The translations under genes were made by a program, and so were the position numbers. Under the pieces are notes generated by a model. The model ran no database searches, was not told where the DNA came from, and saw nothing but the letters and a program-made list of their open reading frames with translations. A stretch of DNA of 26,335 nucleotides from Trichomonas tenax (Eukaryota > Parabasalia > Trichomonadida > Trichomonadidae): contig JALKBU010000741.1 of the NCBI GenBank assembly GCA_023091735.1, positions 1 to 26,335 of the forward strand, written 5' to 3'. This document shows positions 16,885 to 26,075 of the stretch, piece after piece. Numbering within the stretch: position 1 is the stretch's first letter; every line of letters starts with the position of its first letter.

Positions 16885-18282
16885 TTAGTGTTTTCTAATT
16901 GGACAGCTTTCCTCGACTTTAGCCTCAAGGTCCTGGATAGCTTTATCTGCTTTGATAATATCTTTTCTTTCAGCTTCATCGAAAATAGAATATATATTGG
17001 AAGCATCACGACGTGCTTTGTCCGCTCTGACTTTATCTCTTGCAATCTTAGCTTTAATTGTTGATTTAATAGTAACTAAGTTCTCATCGATCTCTTGCAT
17101 CTTCTCATTGATATCGCGAGATGTAGAAGCAATCTCATCAAATGCATCAAATAATATCTTCTGCTGTGCATCAGCATCGCCTTGGCTGGTCTCCCAGACC
17201 TTAAGTCTCTGCTGCACGCCGGACTTAAGCTCACCGTGGCGCGCCTGTTTATCCTTTTTGAGGGCTTCTTGGATTCCCTGATGAATTTCTCTGGATTTCT
17301 TCTGTGCAACAGCTATATTCTGATAAAGACATGGGTCAATGAGGCCATTTTCAGAGAGGACACCAGCATCGAGGTGAGCAGCAACAGATGTAAGTTGTTC
17401 ATAGATATCATTAATTTCAGCCTTTTGCTGCTCAAGTCTCTGATCAATGAGTGCCTTCTTCTGGTTCTTGTACTGCTCAAGTTCATACAAGAACATTTCC
17501 TCGCGATAGCGCAGTGTTGTGTTTAAATTATAAAGTAAATTGTTATTCTTGATTTGAAGTTCATTAAGACTCTTCTTAACGTGATTGCGGATTATGCTGA
17601 TTGAATTTGCAGCAAAGAAGTTGATGCTTTGCGTTCTGATTTCTGGGCAAGCAGAAATCATGTCGAATTCGGCATCTGTGAGATCATTGAAGTTAAGTTT
17701 GAGTGACAAAATGGCAGCTGTTTCTGGATTTGTCTTATATAACCTCAAAACGAATTTCTTGAACTTAGCTTCATTGAGTTCGTAATCTTTCTCTGCGATA
17801 ACAATGATTCTGTAGAGAAGCTCCGGCTCAACGTCAGAAATTCTGTCATCGTCGTAAAGTGTGTTGATGATCTTGGCCACTTCAATGAGATCTTGGACAG
17901 TTTCTTTGTGATTATCGATTGCTTCAACGAGATTTCCAAGAGGATCGTGGCGTGGGCGAACAACAATCTTACGCTTCTGACAGAAAGCTGTGACTTCGTC
18001 TTCTAAAGCCTTTACTTCCCAATTTCTTGAAAGCATGATTAAATCAGACGCGTTATCTGTGTTAATTTCGTATTTCTTGTCCTGGCAGTATGAAAGGAAT
18101 GTAAGGAATGAATCGCGAAGAACATTTTCTTTGACTTCGAAACCATCCGGATTACCTGCTGATTGCTCTGCGAAATAGCTCGATTTTTTGGCGAAAATAG
18201 ATGCATCGACTTTAATCTTCTCGTCCCTGAGAAAGATATAATAGCCTTGCCTGCGAGATCTGTGACTTGTGCCAGTACTCAT
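16885..18282 (-). CDS. BTB-like protein with coiled-coil C-terminus
   Basis: A 465-residue protein. Residues about 12-110 read as a degenerate BTB/POZ-like domain: YYIFLRDEKIKVDASIFAKK, then SSYFAEQ, FLTFLSYCQDKKYEI, DLIMLSRNWEV and LEDEVTAFC. A helical BACK-like part follows (about 115-245, with the core LSLKLNFNDLTDAEFDMIS). Residues 245-455 are a charged coiled coil. I associate this architecture with trichomonads, where such proteins appear as multigene families; no function is established to my knowledge. An oligomerising scaffold is the likeliest role. No signal peptide or membrane segment is present. Confidence 0.72.
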   Translation of the reverse strand: MSTGTSHRSRRQGYYIFLRDEKIKVDASIFAKKSSYFAEQSAGNPDGFEVKENVLRDSFLTFLSYCQDKKYEINTDNASDLIMLSRNWEVKALEDEVTAFCQKRKIVVRPRHDPLGNLVEAIDNHKETVQDLIEVAKIINTLYDDDRISDVEPELLYRIIVIAEKDYELNEAKFKKFVLRLYKTNPETAAILSLKLNFNDLTDAEFDMISACPEIRTQSINFFAANSISIIRNHVKKSLNELQIKNNNLLYNLNTTLRYREEMFLYELEQYKNQKKALIDQRLEQQKAEINDIYEQLTSVAAHLDAGVLSENGLIDPCLYQNIAVAQKKSREIHQGIQEALKKDKQARHGELKSGVQQRLKVWETSQGDADAQQKILFDAFDEIASTSRDINEKMQEIDENLVTIKSTIKAKIARDKVRADKARRDASNIYSIFDEAERKDIIKADKAIQDLEAKVEESCPIRKH

Positions 18283-19256
18283 TCTATTTAAGTCACTTTT
18301 GCCGTTTTCCTTACATCGCTAGAGAAAAGTGACATAGATTTTTTTGTGAAAAAAAGCCATACGCTTTTCGGATGTTCTAACACATCTCACATCGTTATAC
18401 ACAGTCTTCTCATTGGATCATTTTGGTTTTCTTTAAACTTTATGTATATAATTTTCATATTCAATAAATATCACATATAAGATCTAAATATTTAGAATTC
18501 GATATATATCCTTCAATGCCTTTTTAATTCTAGCAGAACAATTGTTCATATAAGCAAATATAGCAAAAAATATAATATTATTTGAATACATCTATTCTAT
18601 TAATAATTTGAAATATACTTATATATAGCTTTTAAATCACAATGGATTGAAAGTTCAACAAATGTAATGTTTGTATTTATTATATTTATATTAGAATTGA
18701 ATATTCTTATTGAAATCTATAATCACTACTTCATTTAGTTTTTAGTTCCAACTGTGCGCAAGTTCGAATCAGAACATAGAGTTAAAAAACAATATTTGAT
18801 TTTCCTTTCCTAAATTTTTTAAATGAATAGATTACATATGGAAGGCATAGATAAATACATGAGTTATTGTTCGAAATAAAAGATTTACAAGATTATCTAT
18901 TTTGAATGTGTAGATTGTGAAATCAAGGCAAAGCTTCCTATTTGATAGAAATAATAGAGCTATAACTATTTGCCTATTTTCATCATGTATGTAATAATAT
19001 CAAAATATCAGAATTGTTCTTTGAAGCTCACATCGATAATAGAATGACAGTGAGAGAACCGAAGTGTTAATTATCGAAGAAAGAATGGATGGTTATAGTG
19101 TAGAATGCGAAGAAACATCAAAATAAGTGATTGGAAAAAATTATTTTTCAATTCCATTTATAACAGTGATTAATTTCGATGAAAAATGAAAGAATATCCT
19201 TTGCATAGTCCAAATATCCAAAAATCAAAATATCAATATAAAAGACAAAACCAAAA
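18283..19256. other. AT-rich intergenic region (divergent promoters)
   Basis: A 974-bp gap between divergent genes with no ORF or RNA gene that I can support. A GTTCGAATC word at about 18772 resembles a tRNA B box but has no cloverleaf around it. The left end holds the promoter of the BTB/coiled-coil gene. Confidence 0.55.
18325..18332 (-). promoter_or_regulatory. Initiator-like element
   Basis: TCACTTTT on the minus strand, about 43 bp before the ATG at 18282. A good Inr match with a somewhat long leader. Confidence 0.4.
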
Positions 19257-20186
19257 ATGACCTTTGGAGCAGGTTTTGGTGCTACTGTGGGAATAGAGTT
19301 CAAAGACATCAACCCTATGCCCGAGGACACACTCATCGACGAATCTGACAAAGAATTTGGCGCTACAAGCTTCTGTAGGTTGTTTGTTCAAGTCCACGAA
19401 ATTCAATCTGACTTTTCTAAGACAGTTAAGCCATTAGAAGGCGTAGAATCCTTCAATAAAGGTATTAGTGAGATTGAAATTAACGCAACTAGAGCAATAA
19501 GACACACATTAACTTCATTATCGAAAGAAATCAATCACGGAAAGTCAATTCTTGACGATAGCCGCCAAAAACTTGAAGAATTTAGACATTCAAAGAGTAT
19601 CATTGAAGCAAATACAAACAGAACATTCCCATCGAAATTTTTCTTAAATTATATCGATGAAATCGACAAAAAAGCAAGTGATATTACAGAAACCATTAAG
19701 TTATATGAGAAATCATTAGGCCCGTCAAAATATACCGAAGATCCAAGAATTCTCAAAGAATTACTCGAATCTCAGTGTGATGCAATCGTTCGCTGTGGAA
19801 CTAAAATGGCATACATCAAGGAAAAGTCAGACAAGCTTATGGCAAAGCTTATAGAGAGTTATAAGAAACATGGCCTTCAAACAGATTATCTTGTCAATAA
19901 TGACATAGACATAGAGAAATATTCAGACACACTTGAAATCGAAACTTCATTCAAGCAGTATCTTGCACAGAGAAAGAGAGATCTTGAGAAACGCGATACT
20001 AAAACCAAATTCGCTGAAGTTTGCTCACCGGCTGCCAAATCTACGTTTGGATCGGTAACACCTAAGCTTGGCGTTTCATCAGGATCAACAGTTAATAAAG
20101 GATCAAACATTCTTGGATTGACAACTCCAGCAACTTCAACAGGAACTGATGCAAGTAAGGCAATTGCTAATGCAGCTCGTACTTAA
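19257..20186 (+). CDS. Nup58/Nup45-like nucleoporin
   Basis: A 309-residue protein. The first residues contain FG dipeptides (TFGAGFGA), and others occur at 34-35 and near 265. The tail is Ser/Thr/Gly-rich with STFGSV and a GLTTPATSTGT stretch. Residues about 40-215 are helical coiled coil. FPSKFF (124-129) followed by a long helix, then a helix with MAYIKEKSDKLMAKLIESYKK, matches the Nup58/Nup45 core, where P..[FY]F and a helical hairpin precede a K..Y region. Nup58 forms the central-channel complex with Nup62 and Nup54. The FG content is far below the usual level. Nup62 or Nup54 relatives are less likely alternatives. Confidence 0.68.
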   Translation: MTFGAGFGATVGIEFKDINPMPEDTLIDESDKEFGATSFCRLFVQVHEIQSDFSKTVKPLEGVESFNKGISEIEINATRAIRHTLTSLSKEINHGKSILDDSRQKLEEFRHSKSIIEANTNRTFPSKFFLNYIDEIDKKASDITETIKLYEKSLGPSKYTEDPRILKELLESQCDAIVRCGTKMAYIKEKSDKLMAKLIESYKKHGLQTDYLVNNDIDIEKYSDTLEIETSFKQYLAQRKRDLEKRDTKTKFAEVCSPAAKSTFGSVTPKLGVSSGSTVNKGSNILGLTTPATSTGTDASKAIANAART

Positions 20187-20692
20187 TATACAAAATTTTT
20201 ATTGTTATTATTTTTATAAGTTAAACATACAGCTATTTAGAATTTATAGAAATTCATATATGCATTATTCTACCTTCATTACCTTATCTAGCTAATCAAG
20301 TATTGCTTAGTAGAATTTGTTTTCTTTAATATTAGATATTATCTAACAAATAGTAATCATATATCATAATAGTTTTCTTATAGAATAGAGATCACACATA
20401 AGTGTGAATAAATGCTTAATATAATAGTGCAATAACCCATTTCTATATCATAATTTTAAAAATGTTATTTTTAATTAAATTTTATCGATGTTTGGTTGGC
20501 CAAATCTCTTATTACATAACAGCATATTTCATATTTAGATGATCTTCTCTATACGAGCTCAAAATAATTTGATATTGATATGACATTATTACTTATAATT
20601 GAAAATTTACCGAGAATATGGTGATAAAGTACATAAATATATAATAAAACAGAGAGCGAATTTTATTGAGAAGTTTACAAGTCAAATTCCTG
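20187..20692. other. AT-rich intergenic region
   Basis: No gene seen. It contains a small CACAC/GTGTG hairpin near 20392 and, at its end, the motif and initiator of eL39. Confidence 0.5.
20674..20687 (+). promoter_or_regulatory. TTTACAAGTCAAAT motif at the eL39 start
   Basis: A variant of the TTTACATGTCAAA motif ending 5 bp before the eL39 ATG. Its TCAAATT part also fits a weak initiator (TCA+1), so the motif and the transcription start may coincide here. Confidence 0.45.
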
Positions 20693-20848
20693 ATGGCCGC
20701 ACACAAGACCCTCAGAACAAAGAGAATCCTCTGCAAGGCGATGAAAGTCAACCGCCCAATGCCACAGTTCATCCGCCAGATGACAGGTGTCCGCCACATC
20801 CGCAACCCACTCACACGCCACTGGCGCAGGAGGAAGATGAACATCTAA
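20693..20848 (+). CDS. RPL39: Ribosomal protein eL39
   Basis: A 51-residue protein, exactly the usual eL39 length. It starts MAAHKTLRTKRIL and continues through NRPMPQFIR, MTG and R..RHWRRRK to MNI. The HKT.R.KR, NRP.PQ.IR and RHWRR blocks are the family signature. eL39 lies in the large-subunit exit tunnel. An in-frame ATG at 20666 would add nine residues, but the family start is at 20693. A longer ORF in another frame over this DNA is a shadow. Codon use is more GC-rich than the surroundings, as expected for a highly expressed gene. Confidence 0.95.
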   Translation: MAAHKTLRTKRILCKAMKVNRPMPQFIRQMTGVRHIRNPLTRHWRRRKMNI

Positions 20849-22124
20849 ACTTGAAGATGTTTCTATTTTGACGCAACCATACGCAATTTTATTCTATAAA
20901 GTTTAGATGCTATGAAATTTTACTTTTAATTTTCTAACAAATCTTATATACGATTTTTTAGACCAAATATTATCTAGAAGTAGTTATACCTATATTATGC
21001 ATGTGATATTTTCCAACCATTTGGAACTATTGTCCTAAATTTTGAAAATTCAAAATATATTTATCTTTTTGGCTCATTGTTATTCATGTTTGCATTTAGA
21101 ACTTTTTGAATACGCACATATTTCTCTGTTTAACATATTATGAGGTTTCTGTCATGTAAAAATAAAGCTGGACATGTAAATATCTTTGCTCTTGAAAGAA
21201 ACTAAAAAAAAGATATCATTGAACCAGAGATAGAGCAACAAAGAAACACTATATATTCTTGCTTGGAACTTTACATACTTAGTGCACTATTTTTATATAT
21301 GATTTATTATTATTTTTGATTAGCATGAGGGGATTTTAAATGATTGTCAAAATGTCATAATTTACACGACAAAAATTTTGGATTAAATAATAACCTTATA
21401 TGACCGAAAAATTGTAAACATTGATTTTGATCAAAATTTGCAAAGGTGCTTGCACTCCTTCTGCCCAGTCGATTTATCCCCTGCTCATAGGGTAGATACT
21501 AGGCATCATATATAGTGTCCATACGGAAATAGAAAGAATGTTACTGAAAATTGATCAACTTTCGTGAAACTGGAAAGCTCCTCATTTTGTTAGCGATAAA
21601 AAAAAATTTAGTGAAAGAATCTAAAATCTCATTTTTTTGTTCTTCACAAATGATTTCACGTGTTTTTAAATCAACAGATTCAACTAACAATACATATGAG
21701 ATGTTTTACCCATATAAATTTTGTGAAACTACTTAATCTTATCGTTAATAGAAGATATTATGTCCTATTTTAAAAATTTTATGAACAAATCTAAGCTCAC
21801 CTACATTTTTCTCTTAGTTGTATTAACAATAAAGCGTATAATAACATAGTATTTAAAATGAACAAAACACAATAATTATCCAGGATGAAAGGAATTTCCT
21901 GCAACATTATGACGCTGATATGCTTACATCCATAGTTTTCTTTATCATCATGCCACAGAAGCCCAGGAATGGATCGTCAATAGCGAGTTAAGTAAGGAGA
22001 AAGACACCCGAAAAATCTGACAGGATGTCAAGGAATAGTGCAAACACCTTTAAATTTGCAACGAAAAATAGCCTTTCCATAGTGTGCAGATTCCAAATTT
22101 CACGCTAAAACTCCAAAAAACAGA
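20849..22124. other. AT-rich intergenic region
   Basis: A 1.28-kb gap with no convincing gene. It holds motif copies at 21151-21180 and 21361-21374. A GC-richer patch at 21440-21500 (around GCACTCCTTCTGCCCAGTCG) recalls the left-end repeat DNA but has no structure that I can name. Confidence 0.5.
21151..21374. promoter_or_regulatory. Scattered TTTACATGTCA-type motifs
   Basis: Reverse-orientation copies GTCATGTAAA (21151-21160) and GACATGTAAA (21171-21180), then a forward TTTACACGACAAAA (21361-21374). They lie 750-970 bp upstream of the ArfGAP gene, farther than in the compact arrays. Confidence 0.4.
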
Positions 22125-23168
22125 ATGGCCTCATATTGGAAAAAAACCGTAAAAAATCTCAAAAAAATGAGTGATAACAAAGACGAACTTAGAAGAATCG
22201 CGCGTCGTCCGGACAACAAGACGTGCGCGGACTGCGGCGCGAAGAACCCGACTTGGGCATCAGTAACGTACGGAATTTGGATTTGCCTCGAATGCGCAGG
22301 AAAACACAGAGGAATGGGCGTTCACGTCTCGTTCGTTAGGTCTTTGGACTTGGATTCGTGGACAGATGAGCAAATCAACGTAATGAAATGCGGAGGAAAT
22401 AAGAAAGCAAGAGATTACTTCAAATCTATCGGAATCGACTCTTTGCCGGCCTCTACTAAGTACAAATCTCGCGGCGCTCGTCAGTACGCGGCGAAGCTCT
22501 ACGCAGAAGCGGGCGCTAAGCTTCCTGGCGATCACAATTCGGATGAGCCTGATCCAGTCACCGAAATTCCAAAACCGGAGACAAAGGCACCGCTGAGATC
22601 GATGTCACAGCCGTTTGCATCGCTAAATTCCCCGATTACAGAAGAAAAAGAGCAGGTTGAGAAATCTCCACTCGAAGAACCCAAACCAGTTCAAAAGAAG
22701 CCAACGATCGTCGTAAAGAAGCCAGTTTCAAGCAAAAGCAGACAGTCACAAGCTAAAAAGAACTCTCGTGTTCAAGATATCCAAATGAATAGCGATGATT
22801 TTGATGACATGTTAGAAAACGACAATGATACCGCAAATGACGACGACAAAGGATTCCGTGATGAAAAGCCGAAGAGCAATACACGTGCTATTAACCCTAA
22901 TTTCGAAGAAGATAGTGTTTGGGTTCCTCCTCCGAAGGTTAATAAGTACGGATCTGCTAGTTCCGGTCCAATCGACTTCCACCCAAGACAGAATAACCCA
23001 GGCGCTGTTGCTGTTGATGTTGTGAAACACATTGCAACAGATGTCGCTTCTGCGGTTACTTCTGGTGTCAGCGCTGTTGCCACTGCTGCAACACCGCTCG
23101 CAAGCGCCGCTGTCGATAAAGGAAAAGAAATTGCTGGCGCTGTCTATAGATATTTCAGCCAAAACTAA
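22125..23168 (+). CDS. ArfGAP-domain protein
   Basis: A 347-residue protein. Residues about 18-130 form an ArfGAP domain: a C4 zinc finger C34-x2-C37-x16-C54-x2-C57, the WICLECAGKHRGMGVH block with the catalytic arginine finger at R62, and SFVRSLDLD. It should stimulate GTP hydrolysis on Arf GTPases and so control COPI-type vesicle coats at the Golgi. The middle is disordered and charged with an Asp/Glu/Asn stretch. The last 50 residues form Ala/Val/Ser/Thr-rich amphipathic helices (VASAVTSGVSAVATAATPLA), possibly a curvature-sensing ALPS-like element as in ArfGAP1, though ArfGAP2/3 is not excluded. The GAP-domain DNA is GC-rich for the window. Confidence 0.92.
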   Translation: MASYWKKTVKNLKKMSDNKDELRRIARRPDNKTCADCGAKNPTWASVTYGIWICLECAGKHRGMGVHVSFVRSLDLDSWTDEQINVMKCGGNKKARDYFKSIGIDSLPASTKYKSRGARQYAAKLYAEAGAKLPGDHNSDEPDPVTEIPKPETKAPLRSMSQPFASLNSPITEEKEQVEKSPLEEPKPVQKKPTIVVKKPVSSKSRQSQAKKNSRVQDIQMNSDDFDDMLENDNDTANDDDKGFRDEKPKSNTRAINPNFEEDSVWVPPPKVNKYGSASSGPIDFHPRQNNPGAVAVDVVKHIATDVASAVTSGVSAVATAATPLASAAVDKGKEIAGAVYRYFSQN

Positions 23169-23701
23169 TCTCATATATTTATTTTGTGTAAAGACGTTCT
23201 ATGAAGATGCTTCTTCTATATTCTAATAGTCACATATTATCAAAAAACACAACATCAAATATCAAAACTTCTCGAATGAAAAAATAATTTCAAATTAACA
23301 CTTCTGATTTTGAATACTTCAATATATTTATGGATCTAAGTTGCTTACCAATGATGTTTTCTTTTCATATGATCAAATCTTGTTTTTATAGAGTTGATAT
23401 TCTATTTTCACATCAAAACAAATCCAATAGAGAAAAAAAATTCTCGTATGATGAAATCATTTTCAAAATATCACAACTGATCCAAGTATCATTATCATAC
23501 TTTAACAAATCAATTATTTAGGTAATGTACCTTCTACATTACAACAAATTTTAACGTTCTTCGATTTGATTAAGTTAGAGATCGAGAAATGAAAATCAAC
23601 AAATTCATGAAGTGTTAAAGTAACAATGAGAAATATTGTTATGAATATCGATCAATTGATCAATTTATAAATTTATAAAGGATCAAAAATAAAAATATCA
23701 T
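23169..23701. other. AT-rich region between convergent genes
   Basis: A 533-bp gap between the 3' ends of ArfGAP and FEN1. A 63-codon ORF at 23330-23521 has no family features and biased AT-rich composition; I regard it as chance. Confidence 0.55.
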
Positions 23702-24796
23702 TTATTTCTTCTTCTTCGCTGGTTGTTTCTTTTCAGGAACTTTCTTCTTTGGATCAACAGATGTAACTTTAGAAGGAGCGGCCTTGAAGAAGTCGTCCAT
23801 TCTCTTCTGTGTTCCCTTCTTCTTAGCGGCTACAAGTTTTGCGCAGGCAGCTTCAACGCGGCTCTCAGCGAACAACTTTTCGGTGCACAAGAACTGTTTC
23901 ACCTTTTCAACATCTGGTGACTTCCACTCTAACTTGACGTTTGTATCAACGGGGTGATTGAAGAAGAGATCTCTAGCACGAACATAATCGAAGTCTCCGG
24001 GAATTTCATACTTCTTATCGAGGTTCTTGATGACTTCTTCCAAGCATTTGTGTTTCTTGATTAACTCGAAAGCGTGCTTCTTTCCGATTCCCTTGATTGT
24101 GCCGCAGTAGTCACAGCCCATGAGAATGCAAAGATCGATGAATTGCTCACGTGTGAGTCCACTCTTCTCTATCATTATCTTGTAGTCGATCTGAACGATG
24201 TCTTCACCCTTGGAAAGGTGGCGAAGAAGAAATGGTGTCGCAAAAGCGAGAGAGTCCATATCTTCTGTTGCCATCGCATCAACGATTCCCGCTTTGTTAA
24301 GTGCTGCGCACTCAGCTTCAGCTTCACACGGAGCGTCTACATATGGGACGCCGAGGTACTCAAGGAGCTTCTTGCACTCATCCACCTGTTGTTTGTCGAG
24401 ATGGACTGTTCTACGTGAGAATTTATCGATTGCTTCTTGGTCACCGGCTTCGAGGGCTTTTTCGAGTTCCTTCTCAGCCTCCTCACGCCTCTCTGAACGT
24501 TTCTGTAATTCGTTTGATTTCATCTCTGGAGGTTTGCCATCAAATACGTAAACTGGCTTTATTCCTGCTTCTACGAGTTTCACTGTCCTGCTGAGTACGC
24601 CCTGAAGGTGGGAAGTCGTATTTCCTTCGCTGTCGTGGAGCTGCATGCCCGTGTGTCGAACAGAGACGAGAAATTGATAAATCGAAAGAGAAGCATCAAT
24701 AGCGATCTTACGACCGAACAAAGACTCCAGTTTCACGGATTTGATCGATTCCGGAGCGACTTGTTCGATCCATTTCATCAGATTCTTAATTCCCAT
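23702..24796 (-). CDS. FEN1: Flap endonuclease 1 (FEN1)
   Basis: A 364-residue protein covering the whole FEN1 family length. The N-terminus MGIKNLMKWI is processed to a free Gly2 in the family. Metal-binding acidic residues are all present: D34 (IDAS), D86 (FDGKPP), E158 and E160 (CEAEAE), D179 and D181 (TEDMDS) and D229 (GCDY). GTIKGIGKKHA is the helix-hairpin/H2TH DNA-binding element. A PCNA-binding PIP box (QKRMDDFF, 330-337) and a lysine-rich tail follow. It removes 5' flaps in Okazaki-fragment processing and long-patch base excision repair in the nucleus. Confidence 0.97.
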   Translation of the reverse strand: MGIKNLMKWIEQVAPESIKSVKLESLFGRKIAIDASLSIYQFLVSVRHTGMQLHDSEGNTTSHLQGVLSRTVKLVEAGIKPVYVFDGKPPEMKSNELQKRSERREEAEKELEKALEAGDQEAIDKFSRRTVHLDKQQVDECKKLLEYLGVPYVDAPCEAEAECAALNKAGIVDAMATEDMDSLAFATPFLLRHLSKGEDIVQIDYKIMIEKSGLTREQFIDLCILMGCDYCGTIKGIGKKHAFELIKKHKCLEEVIKNLDKKYEIPGDFDYVRARDLFFNHPVDTNVKLEWKSPDVEKVKQFLCTEKLFAESRVEAACAKLVAAKKKGTQKRMDDFFKAAPSKVTSVDPKKKVPEKKQPAKKKK

Positions 24797-24966
24797 TCTT
24801 TCAAGAATCTGAAACTTTTTTCGTACGTTAACAACACTTTTTTGACCTAAAACTTTTCTATTTCGTTAACTTATCAATAAAAATACTCTAGCATAAAAAT
24901 AACCTTGGATGTAAGTGCAAAAAGTGTAATTTTATTTTATTTTCATGTTTCATAGGCTGAATATTA

Positions 24967-25149
24967 TTGAATAATTCCCGCACCAGAATTTATGTTTACA
25001 AAGGCATTAATTATTCCTCATTTTATCCATATGAAATCAATTTACAGAAAGGTAGATATCTTTTTGAATTATGGGGAGCAAGATGTTCGATTCGGCAAAG
25101 CGTTGCTGCATACCGTTCATACGTGAGTGGATATATTGAGTTTAAATAA
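24967..25149 (+). pseudogene. Remnant of a glycine-rich surface-type protein family
   Basis: An open frame of 60 codons with no in-frame ATG near its start. It contains FYPYEINLQKGRYLFELWGA and, near the end, YVSGYIEFK. The KG.Y.FE.WGA.. and YVSG.I.F patterns resemble the ends of a domain in large glycine-rich proteins that I recall from trichomonads, but the glycine-rich centre is missing. I read it as an internally deleted fragment; the family link is from memory of the pattern and unproven. Confidence 0.4.
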
Positions 25150-25260
25150 ATATAACTCTATATCTCCATATAAATGATAATATTGCTTCTTGCGCTAATT
25201 TGGGATATATAAAGTTATCAAGTTTGTATGTATTAATTTATCAAATTGTTTTAGAAACTT

Positions 25261-25308
25261 AAATAACCTTAATATAGCTTTAATCGATTAAAGGCTTTAA
25301 GGTTATTT
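25261..25308. repeat. 48-bp imperfect palindrome
   Basis: Outer arms AAATAACCTT (25261-25270) and AAGGTTATTT (25299-25308) are perfect complements. The centre CTTTAATCGATTAAAG (25278-25293) is a perfect 16-bp palindrome. It is the largest dyad that I noticed in the window. It could be a terminator-like hairpin, a cruciform or the core of a short inverted-repeat element. Confidence 0.55.
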
Positions 25309-25612
25309 GCTATCGATTGTTACTTTAGATAAAAGATCTACTAAATCGCTATAATTAATTGAAATATTACATATATATTTATAAGTCCTGAATATTAACA
25401 CCAGAAATTGTTTTGTTTGTTGTTATAATTATTGATGAGAGAAAAACATATAAAAATATATTTTTATTTTAACAATTTATGGAAACCATTAATAAATCCC
25501 TACCATAAGAATTTTAATTATTAATTAAACAATATATTTTAATAACAAATTATAAGAATTTATTGAGATTTCGATATAAATTATAGGAAATTATGTATTT
25601 TATATATATTAG

Positions 25613-25771
25613 GGAAATTATGATTATGGATATTCACAGAGTGGGATTTTTTCAGGGTTAGACAAATTTTTGGATCCAATGGTAAATCACACTCTGTATA
25701 CTACTTCTATTATAAAGCACAAATTTAATGAATTGAATATGGGTGGCACCTATTATAAAGCACAAATTTAA
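25613..25771 (+). pseudogene. ATG-less open frame, possible gene remnant
   Basis: 52 codons open from just after a TAG to a TAA. It reads GNYDYGYSQSGIFSGLDKF and, further on, MVNHTLYTTS. There is no ATG near its start, and the frame ends inside a 28-bp direct repeat. Composition looks protein-like (Gly/Tyr/Ser), and it may belong with the remnant at 24967, but that is a guess. Confidence 0.3.
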
Positions 25772-25777
25772 TGAATT
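25707..25777. repeat. 28-bp direct repeat, period 43
   Basis: Two identical 28-nt copies starting CTATTATAAAGCACAAATTT at 25707-25734 and 25750-25777, separated by 15 bp. A recent small duplication is the simplest cause. Confidence 0.75.
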
Positions 25778-25855
25778 TCGAGATTGGTGGTACTTGAAAT
25801 TCCGCTCCCCCTCTAATTTCAAATCCGACATTTGGTTTTATTCGGCAAATAATTA

Positions 25856-25870
25856 TTTACGTGACAAAAT
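25856..25870 (+). promoter_or_regulatory. TTTACGTGACAAAAT motif
   Basis: A variant of the TTTACATGTCAAA motif 206 bp upstream of the ATG at 26076. Confidence 0.35.
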
Positions 25871-26044
25871 TAAATTTTTCTTATCACTTTTTTCAACAAT
25901 TTTTCAATATAATAGATCTGACACTTTACACTTTGGCTCGTTGGCACGCAAAACATTTTTGCCTATCACTCCACAATATGAGGAGTTGGGAAAATGACCA
26001 ACTAACGTACAAAAGTTTACACGGCTATCGTCGTAATCATCACG

Positions 26045-26054
26045 TCACTTTTCA
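26045..26054 (+). promoter_or_regulatory. Initiator-like element
   Basis: TCACTTTTCA, an extended Inr match, 21 bp before the ATG at 26076. It supports that ATG as a real gene start. Confidence 0.5.
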
Positions 26055-26075
26055 GGTTGGCTGACAAAAATTTCA

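Larger units (their letters stand above)
24797..26075. other. AT-rich region with gene remnants and palindromes
   Basis: 1.28 kb between FEN1 and the truncated gene at the edge. It contains two ATG-less gene remnants (24967-25149 and 25613-25771), a 48-bp imperfect palindrome (25261-25308), a 28-bp direct repeat (25707-25777) and one TTTACGTGACA motif (25856). An 84-codon ORF overlapping 25743-25997 shows no family features and is probably chance. Confidence 0.5.

Noticed and set aside
18770..18785. GTTCGAATC, a possible tRNA B box.
   Set aside because: No T-stem, A box or cloverleaf can be drawn around it.
20599..20871. 90-codon ORF over the eL39 gene in another frame.
   Set aside because: The Pro/His/Gln-rich product is a frame shadow; the 51-residue frame inside it is a clear eL39.
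22772..23174. Long minus-strand ORFs opposite the ArfGAP gene.
   Set aside because: They are complements of a well-supported gene, with Ser/Cys/Phe-rich shadow composition.
23330..23521. 63-codon ORF between ArfGAP and FEN1.
   Set aside because: It is short, has no family features and sits in AT-rich 3' flanking DNA of convergent genes.
25743..25997. 84-codon ORF before the truncated right-edge gene.
   Set aside because: It starts from a non-ATG codon inside the direct-repeat area and shows no recognisable motif.
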